Shown here one piece after another: positions 6,559 through 6,564 of a stretch of 6,564 nt of DNA. How positions within the stretch are numbered: position 1 is the first letter of the stretch; each line of letters opens with the position of its first letter. Source of the DNA: Candidatus Anoxychlamydiales bacterium (GTDB taxonomy: Bacteria; Chlamydiota; Chlamydiia; Chlamydiales; SM23-39). The position numbers were made by a program, and so were the translations under genes. The stretch covers positions 1-6,564 of the forward strand of contig JAAKFW010000084.1 of NCBI GenBank assembly GCA_011064905.1, read 5' to 3'. A model generated the notes under the pieces. That model saw nothing but the letters and a program-made list of their open reading frames with translations, did not search any database and was not told the DNA's origin.

Positions 6559-6564
6559 AAGGAT
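6559..6564 (+). promoter_or_regulatory. Possible ribosome binding site of a gene beyond the right edge
   Basis: The window ends in AAGGAT on the plus strand, directly after an AT-only stretch and about 17 bases from a TAAAAT -10 candidate. It resembles the AAAAGG site of glyQS. It suggests that a plus-strand gene, divergent from dnaG, starts within about ten bases of the window end. The gene itself is not visible. Confidence 0.3.

Overview
The window is very AT-rich, tightly packed bacterial DNA with five complete protein genes and no RNA gene, insertion sequence or CRISPR array that I can see. The best hint of origin is the primase DnaG. Its length (about 590 residues), its GFTARK and KYINTPETPLFKK stretches and its short C-terminal tail match chlamydial DnaG as I remember it. 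A glycyl-tRNA synthetase gene also lies near dnaG, as I recall for Chlamydia trachomatis (dnaG CT794, glycyl-tRNA synthetase CT796). I therefore infer a low-GC, probably host-associated member of the Chlamydiota outside the genus Chlamydia. This assignment is from memory, not from a search.

Layout from left to right: (1) a family 2-like glycosyltransferase gene (44-826, minus); (2) a 131-base divergent intergenic region with a well-formed promoter for the next gene; (3) glyQS, a single-chain glycyl-tRNA synthetase (958-2343, plus); (4) a 23-base convergent gap with a weak AT hairpin; (5) a predicted lipoprotein carrying a glycosyltransferase-like domain (2367-3473, minus); (6) an alpha/beta hydrolase with a serine-rich N-terminus, a hydrophobic segment and a GHSMGG nucleophile elbow (3602-4525, minus); (7) dnaG (4708-6477, minus); (8) the region upstream of dnaG, which holds a near-palindromic pair of -10 elements and, at the very edge, what looks like the ribosome binding site of a divergent gene lying outside the window.

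The genes do not form one pathway. dnaG and glyQS are housekeeping genes. The three others look like envelope or host-interface accessory genes inserted around them: two sugar-transfer-like proteins and one lipase/esterase-like protein. The lipoprotein, hydrolase and dnaG genes share a strand, but the gaps (128 and about 180 bases) each hold a plausible promoter, so I read them as separate transcription units. I see no clear undescribed multi-gene system. The points most worth checking are the glycyl-tRNA synthetase type for this lineage, the lipid-anchored glycosyltransferase-like protein with its two A9 runs, and the hydrolase as a possible secreted protein.
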